Notes under the pieces: generated by a model
Seen by the model: only the letters and a program-made list of their open reading frames with translations
What the model was told of the DNA's origin: nothing
Database searches by the model: none
Shown here: piece by piece, positions 8,590 through 16,931 of the stretch
How the letters are laid out: each line of letters starts with the position of its first letter
Position numbering within the stretch: the stretch's first letter is position 1
Source of the DNA: Comamonas sp. lk
GTDB taxonomy: Bacteria > Pseudomonadota > Gammaproteobacteria > Burkholderiales > Burkholderiaceae_C
DNA: 64,000 nucleotides
NCBI RefSeq assembly: GCF_900564145.1
Contig: NZ_UOOB01000001.1
Coordinates: 1,488,753 to 1,552,752 of the forward strand
Reading direction: 5' to 3'
Translations under genes and position numbers: made by a program

Positions 8590-9294
8590 ATGGAATCCAC
8601 CAGCGCCACCAGCCTTGCCGTTGCCAGCCACGCCGCCCGCGTGATTCGGGAGTGGATAGACGACGGCGTCTATCCGGTGGGTTCGCTGCTGCCTTCGCAG
8701 CGAGATCTGTCGGAGCAGTTAGGCATCAGCCGGACCTCGTTGCGCGAAGCGCTGTCCACGTTGCAAGGCCTGGGGCTGGTTGTGGCGCGGCCTGGCAAGG
8801 GCATGTATGTGACGGAGACAGCTGAAGCGCAGCCCTCCGGCGAGGTCTGGCGCTTTGCCGATTCTCATGCCCTCAACGATGTCTACCAGTTGCGCTATGC
8901 GCTGGAGGGTTTTGCCGCCCGTTTGGCGGCCCTGGTGATGCAGCCCGAAGATGTGGCCACCATGCAGACCAACCTGCGTGCCATGCAGCAGAGTATTGAA
9001 CGGGACGATTTTGCGCAGGCCAGCCGGCTGGACTTCGACTTCCACCTGCAGATCGCCACCATCTCGGGCAACCATGCCATCGCCGATGTATTGCGCGGCA
9101 GCGGTGAAGTCATGCAGGAAAGTCAGCGTCTGCCGTTTTACCGGCGCGGCGCGCGCCATGCCACGTGCGAGGAGCATGCGGCCATCATTGATGCCTTGTC
9201 CCAAGGTCGGCCCGAACTTGCCCAGCAGGCCATGGCCACGCACATCGTGCAAGCGGCACAACGCGCGGGTGTGCACTTCCCCACGGGGCTTTGA
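8590..9294 (+). CDS. FadR-subfamily GntR transcriptional regulator (FCD domain)
   Basis: This 234-residue DNA-binding protein has an N-terminal winged helix-turn-helix (residues about 15-75) with the GntR signature QRDLSEQLGISRTSLREALS and the wing GLVVARPGKGMYV. A helical FCD ligand-binding domain follows (about residues 95-225), containing the metal-binding type residues in SRLDFDFHLQIATISGNHAI. Family members usually repress transport and catabolic genes until a small organic acid binds. The palindromes at 6987 and 7122 fit the DNA motif of this subfamily, so allA and the MFS gene are the likely targets. No clear ribosome site precedes the ATG. Confidence 0.9.
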   Translation: MESTSATSLAVASHAARVIREWIDDGVYPVGSLLPSQRDLSEQLGISRTSLREALSTLQGLGLVVARPGKGMYVTETAEAQPSGEVWRFADSHALNDVYQLRYALEGFAARLAALVMQPEDVATMQTNLRAMQQSIERDDFAQASRLDFDFHLQIATISGNHAIADVLRGSGEVMQESQRLPFYRRGARHATCEEHAAIIDALSQGRPELAQQAMATHIVQAAQRAGVHFPTGL

Positions 9295-9447
9295 CAAAGC
9301 AAAGCGGGCCAAGGTATGTGCGATCCATTGCGGATCAATGCACAGGGGCAGCTCGTATAAATCCGGGAGTTTGTGCGCCTTGCCGCTCCTCAGAGCCAGG
9401 ATGTGTGAAACAACGGGGTCTGCGTATGAGCGATGGACAGGTATAAA

Positions 9448-9479
9448 AATGCCGCTCACTGGCTTCAGTGAACGGCATT
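9448..9479 (-). terminator. Intrinsic terminator of the siderophore receptor operon
   Basis: Read on the minus strand, 14-base arms (one G-T pair) around a GCTT/AAGC loop are followed by TTTTTATAC. It lies 60 bases beyond the stop codon of the TonB receptor gene. The rest of the convergent spacer 9295-9540 holds nothing else that I recognise. Confidence 0.8.
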
Positions 9480-9540
9480 GGGACGTGGTCCGCGTTTTCA
9501 TTTCTGAGACGCGATGACGGCGATAGCCGCGTTCGCCAGT

Positions 9541-11727
9541 TCAATAACGGTAGGTGGCGGTCAGCAAGAAGTTGCGGCGTTCGCCGTAGAAGCAGTCGCC
9601 GCGCGACAGGCATTGGGTGATCACCACCTTGTCGCCGATATTGTTGGCATGGAGGGCCAGGCGCCAGTCGCCGGCGTCATAAGCCACCATGGCGTCTGCC
9701 AGCAGGGAAGAGGGCGTGCTGATGGCCGAAGTGCCGCTCCACTGCGGACCGACATAGCGCAGACCGGCGCCCACACTCCAGCCGCCTCTGCCCTGGGCGG
9801 CAAAGCGATGCATCAGCCAGCTCGACGCCATGTGGCGGGACACAGCGGCCACGCGCTGACCCTGGTCGCCGGCGTTGCTGCGGCTGATTTTTGCGTCCGT
9901 ATAGGCATAGGCCAGCGTCCAGTCCCAGTTCCTGGCCAGGCTGGCGATCAGCTCGGCCTCAAAGCCCTGAGTCTTGACCTCGCCCAGTTGCAGGCTGTTG
10001 AGGGGATTGGCCGGGTCATTGGTCTTGCGGTTTTGTTCGCGTAGGCCGTACACCGCGGCATAGCCGGAGATGCCCTTGCCCTCGGGAATCCATTTGACGC
10101 CGGCTTCCACCTGCTTGCCGCGCTGGGGTTTGAACGGCGTGCCATAAAAATCCACGCCTCCCAGAGGCTGGAAGGACTCGGTATAGCTGACATACGGTGC
10201 CCAGCCGCCACCGGCCTGGTAGGTCACGCCCACACGCTTGGTGGTGGCCGAGTCGTCGGCAGCTGCCGCAGGGCGACCTTCGGTTTCGGTCTTGGCCTTG
10301 TCGTGGCGCAGGCCTACCGTGGCGGTCCAAGGGCCCCAGCGCAACTGGTCCTGGAGATAAAAGCCGAGCTGGCGCTGCGCCACATTGGGTGCACGCACCA
10401 GTTTGGAGGCTGAGGGCGGGGTGAACGTACCGTACACGGGGTTGTAGACATCCAGTGGTGTGCCCGGTCCGCGCCAGTTGGATTGGCTGCTGGTATTGCG
10501 CTGCCAGTCCATGCCGGCCAGCAGCGTGTGCTGGACGGCACCGGTTTGCAGCTGGCCTTCCAGCTGCGTATCGAGCAGCAGCATGCGTCCGCCGTTGATC
10601 TGCCACACGGCATCGCGCTGCACGGTGCGGCCGTTGGCATCAAACACCGGGCGTGCGGGTCGGCCCGTGGCGGCGTTGGCGGCAAAGCTGGTGTACAGCG
10701 TGCGGTAGTCCACTTCGCTGATGGTGCGGCGCAGGTTTTGGCGCAGCGTCCATTGCTCGTTCAGGCGGTGGCTGAACAAATAGCCAAAGGATTTGTTTTC
10801 TGAGTCGTATTTGTCCCAGCCCGGTTCGCTGATAAAGGTGCGGGTCGGAATCTGGCCGTAAGGGCTGGGCAGGCGCGTCCCTTGCCAGGGGAAGAACTGG
10901 GTGATGGAGCCGCTCTTGTCCTTGTGGTACATGGCTTGCAGCGTCAGCGAGGTGTCGGTGCTGGGGCGGTAGGTCAGCGAGGGCGCGATCACCACACGGT
11001 CGTCCTTGACATGATCGACCTGGGTGTCGCTGTCGCGGCCCACGGCCACCAGGCGGTACAGCCACTTGCCTTCTGCGTCCATGGCGCCCGTCAGATCGCT
11101 GGCGATCTGCTTGCGACCGTGGCTACCCAGTTGTACCTGTACTTCGTGCAGGCGCTCGGCTTGCGGGCGCTTGCTGGTCAGATTGAGCACGCCGCCCACG
11201 CTGCCTTGGCCGTAGAGCACGGAGGAGGGGCCGCGCAGAAACTCCACGCGCTCCAGCGTATAGGGCTCGACCTTGATGTTGTTGTAGGTACCGTAAGTGC
11301 GCAGCAGCCCGTCCTGGTACTGACTGACATCGCCGCCGCGGGCCTTGAAGGAGTCCACGCGGTTGTCGAAATAGCTGGAATTGACGCCCGCCGTATAACG
11401 CGTGGTCTCGCGCAGCGTGGTCACGCCCTGGGCCTCGAACTGATCGCGTGTGACCACGCTGATGGCTTGCGGCGTTTCGATCAAGGGCGTGTCGGTCTTG
11501 GTGGCTGACATCGCACGCCGGGCCACAAAGCCGCTGACCGGGCCGGTGGCGGTTTCGCCGCCCAGGCTGTCTTGCACGGTGACGGGGGCCAGCATGACTT
11601 CGCTGCTGCCGTCTGCACTGACGGTGGGGGCGGAGGTCTGAGCCTGAGCGCCCAGGCTCAGGCAGGTCAGGGCGCTGAGCAAGGTCAGCGGCAATCGGCT
11701 GGGCATGCCGGGGAGTTGTGGGTTCAT
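9541..11727 (-). CDS. TonB-dependent ferric-siderophore receptor
   Basis: This 728-residue outer-membrane protein starts with a signal peptide that ends near ALTCLSLGAQAQ (residue about 30). The plug domain follows, with TPLIETPQAISVVTRDQFEAQ-like and ERVEFLRGPSSVLYGQGSVG blocks (residues about 80-175), which are typical of FhuA/FpvA-type hydroxamate or mixed siderophore receptors. The remainder is the 22-strand barrel, ending in an aromatic residue (TATYRY), as required for outer-membrane insertion. It takes energy from TonB-ExbBD, which is not encoded here. It is the last gene of a minus-strand iron operon; the first gene lies behind a Fur-box-like site. The exact siderophore cannot be read from sequence. 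Confidence 0.93.
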   Translation of the reverse strand: MNPQLPGMPSRLPLTLLSALTCLSLGAQAQTSAPTVSADGSSEVMLAPVTVQDSLGGETATGPVSGFVARRAMSATKTDTPLIETPQAISVVTRDQFEAQGVTTLRETTRYTAGVNSSYFDNRVDSFKARGGDVSQYQDGLLRTYGTYNNIKVEPYTLERVEFLRGPSSVLYGQGSVGGVLNLTSKRPQAERLHEVQVQLGSHGRKQIASDLTGAMDAEGKWLYRLVAVGRDSDTQVDHVKDDRVVIAPSLTYRPSTDTSLTLQAMYHKDKSGSITQFFPWQGTRLPSPYGQIPTRTFISEPGWDKYDSENKSFGYLFSHRLNEQWTLRQNLRRTISEVDYRTLYTSFAANAATGRPARPVFDANGRTVQRDAVWQINGGRMLLLDTQLEGQLQTGAVQHTLLAGMDWQRNTSSQSNWRGPGTPLDVYNPVYGTFTPPSASKLVRAPNVAQRQLGFYLQDQLRWGPWTATVGLRHDKAKTETEGRPAAAADDSATTKRVGVTYQAGGGWAPYVSYTESFQPLGGVDFYGTPFKPQRGKQVEAGVKWIPEGKGISGYAAVYGLREQNRKTNDPANPLNSLQLGEVKTQGFEAELIASLARNWDWTLAYAYTDAKISRSNAGDQGQRVAAVSRHMASSWLMHRFAAQGRGGWSVGAGLRYVGPQWSGTSAISTPSSLLADAMVAYDAGDWRLALHANNIGDKVVITQCLSRGDCFYGERRNFLLTATYRY

Positions 11728-11799
11728 GGTGCTATTCGGTGACTGGCCTCGGGAAAGGCCGCCAGAGTTGAAATGATGGATGGGCTGCGGACGCTGTGA

Positions 11800-12516
11800 T
11801 CAAGGCTTGGCTGCGGATGGCAGGGCGGGCGATGGCATGCCGTCCTTGACGCTGAAACTCAGCGTGGTCACATAGCTGGCTTCGCCATAACGCTTGCCCT
11901 GCGCTTCGCCGCCTTGCTTGTCGCTGTGATGCACTTCGGCCACGTACAGGCCTTTCCAGGGCAGGGCAAAGTTCACCCGGCCTTGCTCGTCGCTTTGCGC
12001 CTCGCGCGACCAGCCCGAGGGGGCGGCGATCTGCACCTTGGCCTTGGGCAGGGGCTGGCCGTTGAAGCTCACCTGGAATTGGCCTGACTGGCCCGTGGGC
12101 ACCAGATCCAAGGCCCGTGCATTGGCGGCCACGGCCTGTGCCGGCGCGGCCACCCAGCGGGCTGTAGGTACCCACAGCAAGGCTGCTTCATTGCGCTGGC
12201 TGCGCTCAATCAGCGGATAGGCTGCGCTGGCGAACAGGGTTTGGGCCTGGCTTGCTGTGCTGTAGCTAAAGCCCGAGCCGGTTGGCTTGCCTGCCAGTTG
12301 TTGCGTGCCGCTGGCCGTCTGCTGGGTAAGCGTTGGTGTGGCCAGAAACTTGTCCAGAGCACCGGGCGAGGTCTCGCGCAGGTTGTCGTTGAATTCACCA
12401 AAGAACAACTGGGCTTGGCCGTCATTGTTTTCCAGCCAGACCTGATGGGCTTGGGCTGTGCCCAGGCTGGCACACAGCAGCGTGGCGAGGCCGAGGGGGT
12501 GATGAAAGTGACGCAT
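11800..12516 (-). CDS. DUF4198 domain-containing periplasmic protein
   Basis: This 238-residue protein has a signal peptide ending in GTAQA just before HQVWLE (about residue 24). The mature N-terminus starting at a histidine after AHA/QAH is typical of DUF4198 proteins, a family linked to metal uptake. The C-terminal half (GQPLPKAKVQIAAPSGWSREAQSDEQGRVNFAL) resembles a carboxypeptidase-regulatory or Ig-like beta-sandwich. It sits between DUF3325 and the TonB receptor, 72 bases before the receptor gene, and is probably co-transcribed. The role is unknown; delivery of iron or stabilising the receptor complex are guesses. Confidence 0.8.
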   Translation of the reverse strand: MRHFHHPLGLATLLCASLGTAQAHQVWLENNDGQAQLFFGEFNDNLRETSPGALDKFLATPTLTQQTASGTQQLAGKPTGSGFSYSTASQAQTLFASAAYPLIERSQRNEAALLWVPTARWVAAPAQAVAANARALDLVPTGQSGQFQVSFNGQPLPKAKVQIAAPSGWSREAQSDEQGRVNFALPWKGLYVAEVHHSDKQGGEAQGKRYGEASYVTTLSFSVKDGMPSPALPSAAKP

Positions 12517-12643
12517 GAACGATGTCTTTCCCCGGTGATGACCGGGATTGCTATTGAGTGGATAGCTGCCTGCGCAAGATTCACGTGCGCTGAGTGGCTT
12601 TTTGATTCGCGAAGTGAACCGAGGCCTGAGGCCGTTCAGTCCA

Positions 12644-13003
12644 TCAAAGGCTGAGGTGGCTGAAAGCCAAAACAGGCAGTGCCAGCGCTAGCGCCGCCAT
12701 GCCAAGCCTGGGTAGGCGCTGTGGTTGCCAGGTGGCCAGGGCGGTAGCGGCCAGGGCCGACAGGGACAGGGCTGCCGTCCATACCACCGCCGACATGGCG
12801 ACCGTGGTCGCACCCGGAAAGCCCAGGGCCATGCCCAGCGACAGGGCCAGCAAGGCCCAGCCTACCTGAGCCAGGCGCTGGCGGCGAAGTACGGCGGCAG
12901 GGGCTTCACTGGCTATACCCGGCCAGGCGTCTTCATGATGTCGGTCCATGGCCAGTGCCAGAGCCGTCCAGGCGGCAAAGCACAGCAGAAAATCGAGCAG
13001 CAT
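12644..13003 (-). CDS. DUF3325 family inner-membrane protein
   Basis: This 119-residue protein has three or four hydrophobic helices and the DUF3325 pattern (LLDFLLCFAAWTALALAMDRHHED at the N-terminus, then RRQRLAQVGWALLALSL). The family occurs almost only in TonB-receptor iron operons next to PepSY proteins, as here. Only three bases separate it from the PepSY gene stop. Its function is not established. A 127-base gap follows before the DUF4198 gene; that gap contains a small hairpin (12531-12546, 6-bp stem). Confidence 0.85.
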   Translation of the reverse strand: MLLDFLLCFAAWTALALAMDRHHEDAWPGIASEAPAAVLRRQRLAQVGWALLALSLGMALGFPGATTVAMSAVVWTAALSLSALAATALATWQPQRLPRLGMAALALALPVLAFSHLSL

Positions 13004-13006
13004 TTC

Positions 13007-14695
13007 TTATGCCTCCCGTGCGGTGTTGCCACCTTGGATCAACTGGGGGCTGGCCTTGGCGGGGGCTGCATGCTTGGCTGTGGGTTGGGTCTTGCGCTGC
13101 AGCAAATGCCAGGTGATGGCAGCAAGCATCAGGCCCGTAGCGGCAAAACCCAGATCCATGCCGGCCCAGGCCCAGTCACGGGCCGGCAGGCTGATGCCCA
13201 GATGGGTGGAGGTGGTCAAGGCATTGACCAGGGGCAGGGCCAGGTAAGCGGCGGCCGCCGCACCGAGCACCAGCACCCAGCCTTGGCGCAAAGGCCAGAT
13301 CAGGCCTAACAGCAAGCCCAGCGCCCAGGTGCCGAAGAAACAAGACAGTTCGGCATCGGGCCTGCCAGCCATCTCCACGGGCAGCAGGCGATTGGCCAAC
13401 AGATAAACCGCAATCGCCAGTGGCAGACCGCCCATGAGACCGATATTGAAACTGGCCACCAGCCTTTCACCAAAAGGGAGCTTGGCGGCTGGCGTCTTGC
13501 GCAGAGCCTGGGCGCGGCGCTTGACGGACCACAGGACCAGGCCCGAGGCAATCATCAGCGAGCCCATGACGCCAAAGCCAAACAGTGCCCAGCGTGTCCC
13601 GGTATCGGCAAAGCGCCCCATGTGCAGGCCATAGAGCACGCCATAGGTCTTGATGGCCGGACTTTGCGGATCGACCTGGGTTTGCAACTGGCCGGTGCTG
13701 CCATCGAAGCGCAGCCGGGCCGGGCCGTATTGCAGCCGGTCGCCATCGTGGCGGGTGATTTCCACCAGTGGACCCTGGCTGTCGCTGCGCACCGTGATGC
13801 TGCCGACACGACCGCCTTGCCATAGCTGGCTGGCCTGGGCAAGCATGGGCGCCAGATCCAGCAAGGGCAGGGGCGAGGCCTGTTCGTTGCGGCCGCGCCG
13901 CGCGCTGCGGGCACTGGGTTCGTCGCCTTGCAGCTCGGCAAAATAACTTTGCGTGTCCGTTCCCTTGTCGCCAGGGTAGGCGGCGGTGATGCCGGCCGGC
14001 ATATACATGGCGTGAAAGATCATCAGACCGCTGAAGGTGATCATCAGATAAAACGGCAGCACGAGCACGCCCGAGACATTGTGGGCATCCAGCCAGGCGC
14101 GTTGCCCGCCTTTGCGCGGGCGAAAAGTGAAGAAGTCCTTGAAGATGCGGCGGTGCGTGACGATGCCGGTCAGCAAGGCGATGAACATCAGCAGCGTGGC
14201 AGCGCCCACCACCCAGCGGCCTTGAATAGTCCAGCGGCCTTTGTGGGCAGTGCGCAGCTCAAAGTGAAAGCGGTAGAAAAATTCACCGCCAGCGGTTTCC
14301 CTGGCGTCCAGCACCGCACCGGTCTGTGGGTGCAGCAACAGGGTCTGAAAACGGCTATTGGCCTGATCGCGCCACAGCAGGTTGACTGCAGGTGTGCGCT
14401 CATCGGGCAGGCGCAGGATGAAGTTGCTCACGCCCGGCGCATGCCGGTGCAGCGCGGCCTGGGCACGTTGAGGGACTTCGCTGTCGGCCGCCGGCAGGCC
14501 GTGCAGCTCGGGTCGCATCCAGAGATTGAATTCGTTCTTGAAAAAACTCAGCGTGCCGGTGACGAAAATTGCAAACAGAATCCAGCCCAGAATCAGCCCC
14601 GACCAGGTATGCAGCCAGGACATGGCCTGGCGAAAACCCTCCTGCTCTGGCGAGGACGGGTTCTTGGCCTGTGCTTTGCTCTGGGGGGGCGTCAT
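13007..14695 (-). CDS. PepSY-associated TM helix (PiuB-type) iron-uptake membrane protein
   Basis: This 562-residue inner-membrane protein starts at ATG 14693-14695 (MTPPQSKAQAK); the reading frame is open further upstream, but that part overlaps the previous gene and is not family-like. The helix SWLHTWSGLILGWILFAIFVTGTLSFF (about residues 27-53) is the PepSY_TM signature, with large periplasmic PepSY-like segments and the HNVSGVLVLPFYLMITFSGLMIFH helix later. Conserved histidines in these helices suggest haem b binding and electron transfer. Relatives include FoxB/PiuB, thought to reduce or remove iron from siderophores in the periplasm. Its start overlaps the stop of the DUF3649 gene by four bases. 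Confidence 0.9.
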   Translation of the reverse strand: MTPPQSKAQAKNPSSPEQEGFRQAMSWLHTWSGLILGWILFAIFVTGTLSFFKNEFNLWMRPELHGLPAADSEVPQRAQAALHRHAPGVSNFILRLPDERTPAVNLLWRDQANSRFQTLLLHPQTGAVLDARETAGGEFFYRFHFELRTAHKGRWTIQGRWVVGAATLLMFIALLTGIVTHRRIFKDFFTFRPRKGGQRAWLDAHNVSGVLVLPFYLMITFSGLMIFHAMYMPAGITAAYPGDKGTDTQSYFAELQGDEPSARSARRGRNEQASPLPLLDLAPMLAQASQLWQGGRVGSITVRSDSQGPLVEITRHDGDRLQYGPARLRFDGSTGQLQTQVDPQSPAIKTYGVLYGLHMGRFADTGTRWALFGFGVMGSLMIASGLVLWSVKRRAQALRKTPAAKLPFGERLVASFNIGLMGGLPLAIAVYLLANRLLPVEMAGRPDAELSCFFGTWALGLLLGLIWPLRQGWVLVLGAAAAAYLALPLVNALTTSTHLGISLPARDWAWAGMDLGFAATGLMLAAITWHLLQRKTQPTAKHAAPAKASPQLIQGGNTAREA

Positions 14696-15000
14696 GCAGC
14701 GACTCCCCACCAGGATGGCCCATATACGACAGCTCCCAGGGCGAGAGCCGGTAGCAGCACGCCGGCCCAGGCCAGCCAGGCCGTGCGTGCAAAAAAGGTC
14801 CAGCCAATCGCCATGGCGTAGATGATCCAGGACAGCAAGGTGGCCGTCATGACCGCCTCCACGCGCTCCAGTGGTGGGTGGAGCAGCAGGCTCAGCGCTG
14901 CGGTGCTGGTCGCCGCCAGGGCATAGCCACCCAGGGTGGCGGCCACGGTGCGCGAGGCCACGGCGAGGCGATAAGGCGTCAGGGGATATGTGGCTTTCAT
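14692..15000 (-). CDS. DUF3649 domain-containing membrane protein, first gene of the iron operon
   Basis: This 102-residue protein begins MKATYPLTPYRLAVASRTVAATLGGYALA and has three hydrophobic helices; it ends GAVVYGPSWWGVAA. This matches DUF3649, small inner-membrane proteins found with PepSY and DUF3325 proteins in iron-uptake operons. The ATG at 14998-15000 is chosen over more distal in-frame starts because those add a cysteine-rich segment without hydrophobic or family character. The stop codon overlaps the PepSY gene start (ATGA). A Fur-box-like promoter lies about 200 bases upstream. Confidence 0.83.
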   Translation of the reverse strand: MKATYPLTPYRLAVASRTVAATLGGYALAATSTAALSLLLHPPLERVEAVMTATLLSWIIYAMAIGWTFFARTAWLAWAGVLLPALALGAVVYGPSWWGVAA

Positions 15001-15202
15001 GCCGCCTCCTGCGCTGTCGGAGCAAGGCGGCAGAGATGGTCGCAGCCGGGGGCCGCAGCGGCAATGCGCGGAGGAGTCGCCCTTGGCGATGAAAAGCAGG
15101 TAGACGAGGAGTGCAGCATGGCGGACAGGCAAACGAAGCAAGCGGTTCGCTGGCTGGCCTATGTCAAGAAATCATGCTGGCATGCGAAGAAATGTAAAGC
15201 TG

Positions 15203-15231
15203 AGTATAAGCTTTATTGAGAATGATTGTTA
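15203..15231 (-). promoter_or_regulatory. Fur-box-like promoter of the DUF3649-PepSY-receptor operon
   Basis: On the minus strand a TATACT -10 box lies at 15208-15203. Just upstream, 15217-15231 reads TGAGAATGATTGTTA (plus strand), which matches 11 of the 14 arm positions of the 7-1-7 Fur consensus TGATAATnATTATCA. Iron-loaded Fur bound there would block this promoter. The untranslated stretch between it and the DUF3649 start (about 200 bases) holds no gene that I recognise. Confidence 0.65.
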
Positions 15232-15253
15232 TTTGCTGTTGGATTTGAGGCCG

Positions 15254-15277
15254 CAAAAAAGGACCCGTAGGTCCTTT
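15254..15277 (-). terminator. Intrinsic terminator of bfr
   Basis: An 8-bp perfect stem AAAGGACC/GGTCCTTT (15258-15265 with 15270-15277) with a 4-base loop, followed on the minus strand by a run of T. It starts about 30 bases beyond the bfr stop codon. Confidence 0.85.
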
Positions 15278-15305
15278 CAATCAGCAGCTCAATGGTTGTG
15301 GATCT

Positions 15306-15782
15306 TTATTCGATCTCGCCCATCAGCGACTGCAGATAGTTCTGCGTACCGACCTTGTCGATCAGATCGATCTGGGTTTCCAGGAAGTCGATATGTTCTT
15401 CGGTGTCGTCCAAAATCTTTTGCAGCAAATCGCGCGAGACATAGTCACGCACGGATTCGCAGTGTGCAATGCCGTCCTTGATGGTCTGCTGGGCCGTCAG
15501 TTCCAGGCGCAGATCGCAGGCCAGGGCTTCGGGCACGTCCTCGCCGATTTGCAGCTTGCCCAAGTCTTGCAGATTGGGCAGGCCGTCGAGCGTGAAGATG
15601 CGATCCATCAGCCAATCGGCGTGCTTCATCTCGCCGATGGATTCTTCGTATTCCTTCTTGGCCAGCTTGTCGAAGCCCCAATGCTTGTACATGCGGTAGT
15701 GCAGGAAGTACTGGTTGATCGCCGTCAACTCGTTCTTCAGCTGTGCTTGTAGCCAGGAAATGACTTGTGCGTCGCCTTTCAT
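15306..15782 (-). CDS. bfr: Bacterioferritin
   Basis: This 158-residue protein forms the 24-subunit haem-containing iron storage shell. The start [31 protein letters not shown] contains the first ferroxidase ligand (Glu18 in [11 protein letters not shown]), [17 protein letters not shown] supplies the next Glu and His, and [12 protein letters not shown] the last pair, so the di-iron centre is complete. The haem-ligand methionine is expected near residue 52, and DWLM is present there. ATG at 15780-15782 follows a GGAG-type ribosome site. It shares the intergenic region with the ahpC promoter. Storing iron next to peroxide defence fits Fenton-stress control. Confidence 0.95.
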   Translation of the reverse strand: MKGDAQVISWLQAQLKNELTAINQYFLHYRMYKHWGFDKLAKKEYEESIGEMKHADWLMDRIFTLDGLPNLQDLGKLQIGEDVPEALACDLRLELTAQQTIKDGIAHCESVRDYVSRDLLQKILDDTEEHIDFLETQIDLIDKVGTQNYLQSLMGEIE

Positions 15783-16072
15783 GGGGGGACTCCTTCTCGG
15801 ACAGTTGTTATTCGCTTGGATTGTCCACGCTTTGTGAGGCAAATCAAACAAAGCCCATGCTTGGGCGAATTGGCTGCATCTGATGCGCGTTCTCGTTTAG
15901 TTTCTGTTGGGCCTGGCCGTGATCGCGCATGGAGATTGACCTGTTGATGACAACAAAAGCTATGAACGTGATTGAAGGACTATTGACTTGAAGCGGCCAG
16001 ATTCGGCCCACAATAGAAAGCTGAGCTGCAAAGCGATGCGGCTTGGCTCCAGAATGACTGGAAACGGGATTG

Positions 16073-16138
16073 ATAGATTATTTAAATCAATTCAATAAAG
16101 TCAATTGATTTGATTTATTGATTGAGGGAATCTAAACT
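16073..16138 (+). promoter_or_regulatory. ahpC promoter with OxyR-like binding site
   Basis: Promoter boxes TTGATT (16110-16115) and TAAACT (16133-16138) are 17 bases apart. Directly upstream, 16073-16109 has the four-part OxyR spacing: ATAG, AAAT, ATAA and TGAT, each separated by exactly seven bases, matching 11 of 16 positions of ATAG/CTAT/ATAG/CTAT. It ends where the -35 begins, the usual place for OxyR activation. A separate inverted repeat (AAATCAATT at 16084-16092 with AATTGATTT at 16103-16111) overlaps it. The rest of the bfr-ahpC spacer (15783-16072) holds no gene that I recognise. Confidence 0.55.
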
Positions 16139-16176
16139 TCATCCTGTCATCAACACTCACCACAAGGAAACAGCAA

Positions 16177-16755
16177 ATGTCTTCTCTGATCAATACGCAA
16201 GTTCAACCGTTCAAGACCGAAGCTTTCGTGAACCGCAACGGCAAGGGTGAATTCATCACCGTGACCGAAGAGAGCCTGAAGGGCAAGTGGTCTGTTGTGA
16301 TCTTCATGCCTGCAGCCTTCACCTTCAACTGCCCCACCGAAATCGAAGACGCAGCGAACAACTACGCTGAGTTCCAGAAGGCCGGCGCCGAGGTGTACAT
16401 CGTGACTACCGACACCCACTTCTCGCACAAGGTGTGGCACGAAACTTCCGACGCCGTGGGCAAGGCCAAGTTCCCTCTGGTGGGCGATCCTACACACCAG
16501 CTGACCAACGCTTTCGGCGTGCACATCCCTGAAGAAGGCCTGGCACTGCGCGGTACCTTCGTGATCAACCCCGATGGCGTGATCAAGACCATGGAAGTGC
16601 ATTCCAACGAAATCGCCCGTGACGTGTCGGAAACTCTGCGCAAGCTCAAGGCTGCCCAGTTCACCGCCGCTCACCCCGGCCAAGTGTGCCCCGCCAAGTG
16701 GAAGGAAGGCGCTGACACGATCACTCCTTCGCTGGACCTGGTCGGCAAGATCTAA
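16177..16755 (+). CDS. ahpC: Alkyl hydroperoxide reductase subunit C (peroxiredoxin)
   Basis: This 192-residue cytosolic 2-Cys peroxiredoxin reduces hydrogen peroxide and organic peroxides. The peroxidatic cysteine is Cys52 in FTFNCPTE and the resolving cysteine Cys171 in GQVCPAKW. The motif reads PAAFTFNCPTE where the common form is PADFTFVCPTE, so the Asp and Val are replaced, a variation worth noting but outside the strictly catalytic residues Pro, Thr and Cys. AAGGA lies about ten bases before the ATG. An intrinsic terminator separates it from ahpF, which is expected to let ahpC mRNA exceed ahpF mRNA. Confidence 0.96.
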   Translation: MSSLINTQVQPFKTEAFVNRNGKGEFITVTEESLKGKWSVVIFMPAAFTFNCPTEIEDAANNYAEFQKAGAEVYIVTTDTHFSHKVWHETSDAVGKAKFPLVGDPTHQLTNAFGVHIPEEGLALRGTFVINPDGVIKTMEVHSNEIARDVSETLRKLKAAQFTAAHPGQVCPAKWKEGADTITPSLDLVGKI

Positions 16756-16793
16756 GCCTGATTGCTATCGGCTGAGCGCGCAGGCGCTCTGAG

Positions 16794-16840
16794 AGCCGGA
16801 CGACGCTCAGGCACCCGGTGTCTGTTCGTCCGGCTTTTTT
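16794..16840 (+). terminator. Terminator/attenuator between ahpC and ahpF
   Basis: A 10-bp perfect stem (AGCCGGACGA at 16794-16803 with TCGTCCGGCT at 16826-16835) followed by a T run to 16840. It lies 38 bases after the ahpC stop and 91 before the ahpF start. Because ahpF has no obvious strong promoter in the remaining 91 bases, read-through probably supplies ahpF. Confidence 0.85.
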
Positions 16841-16931
16841 ACGCCCAGTTTTTTGCTTTTATGGGCGGGCAAGCGGCTCCAAGCCACTTTGCTGCACTGC
16901 ATTAACAACTCAAAATTCAAAGGAATCCACC

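Noticed and set aside
13007..15064. A longer 685-codon reading of the PepSY gene beginning at 15064
   Set aside because: The extra N-terminal part runs through the DUF3649 gene in another frame; the ATG at 14695 gives the family-typical start.
16084..16111. AT-rich inverted repeat before ahpC as an independent repressor site
   Set aside because: It overlaps the better spaced OxyR-like site and could arise by chance in an AT-rich promoter; kept only as a remark there.
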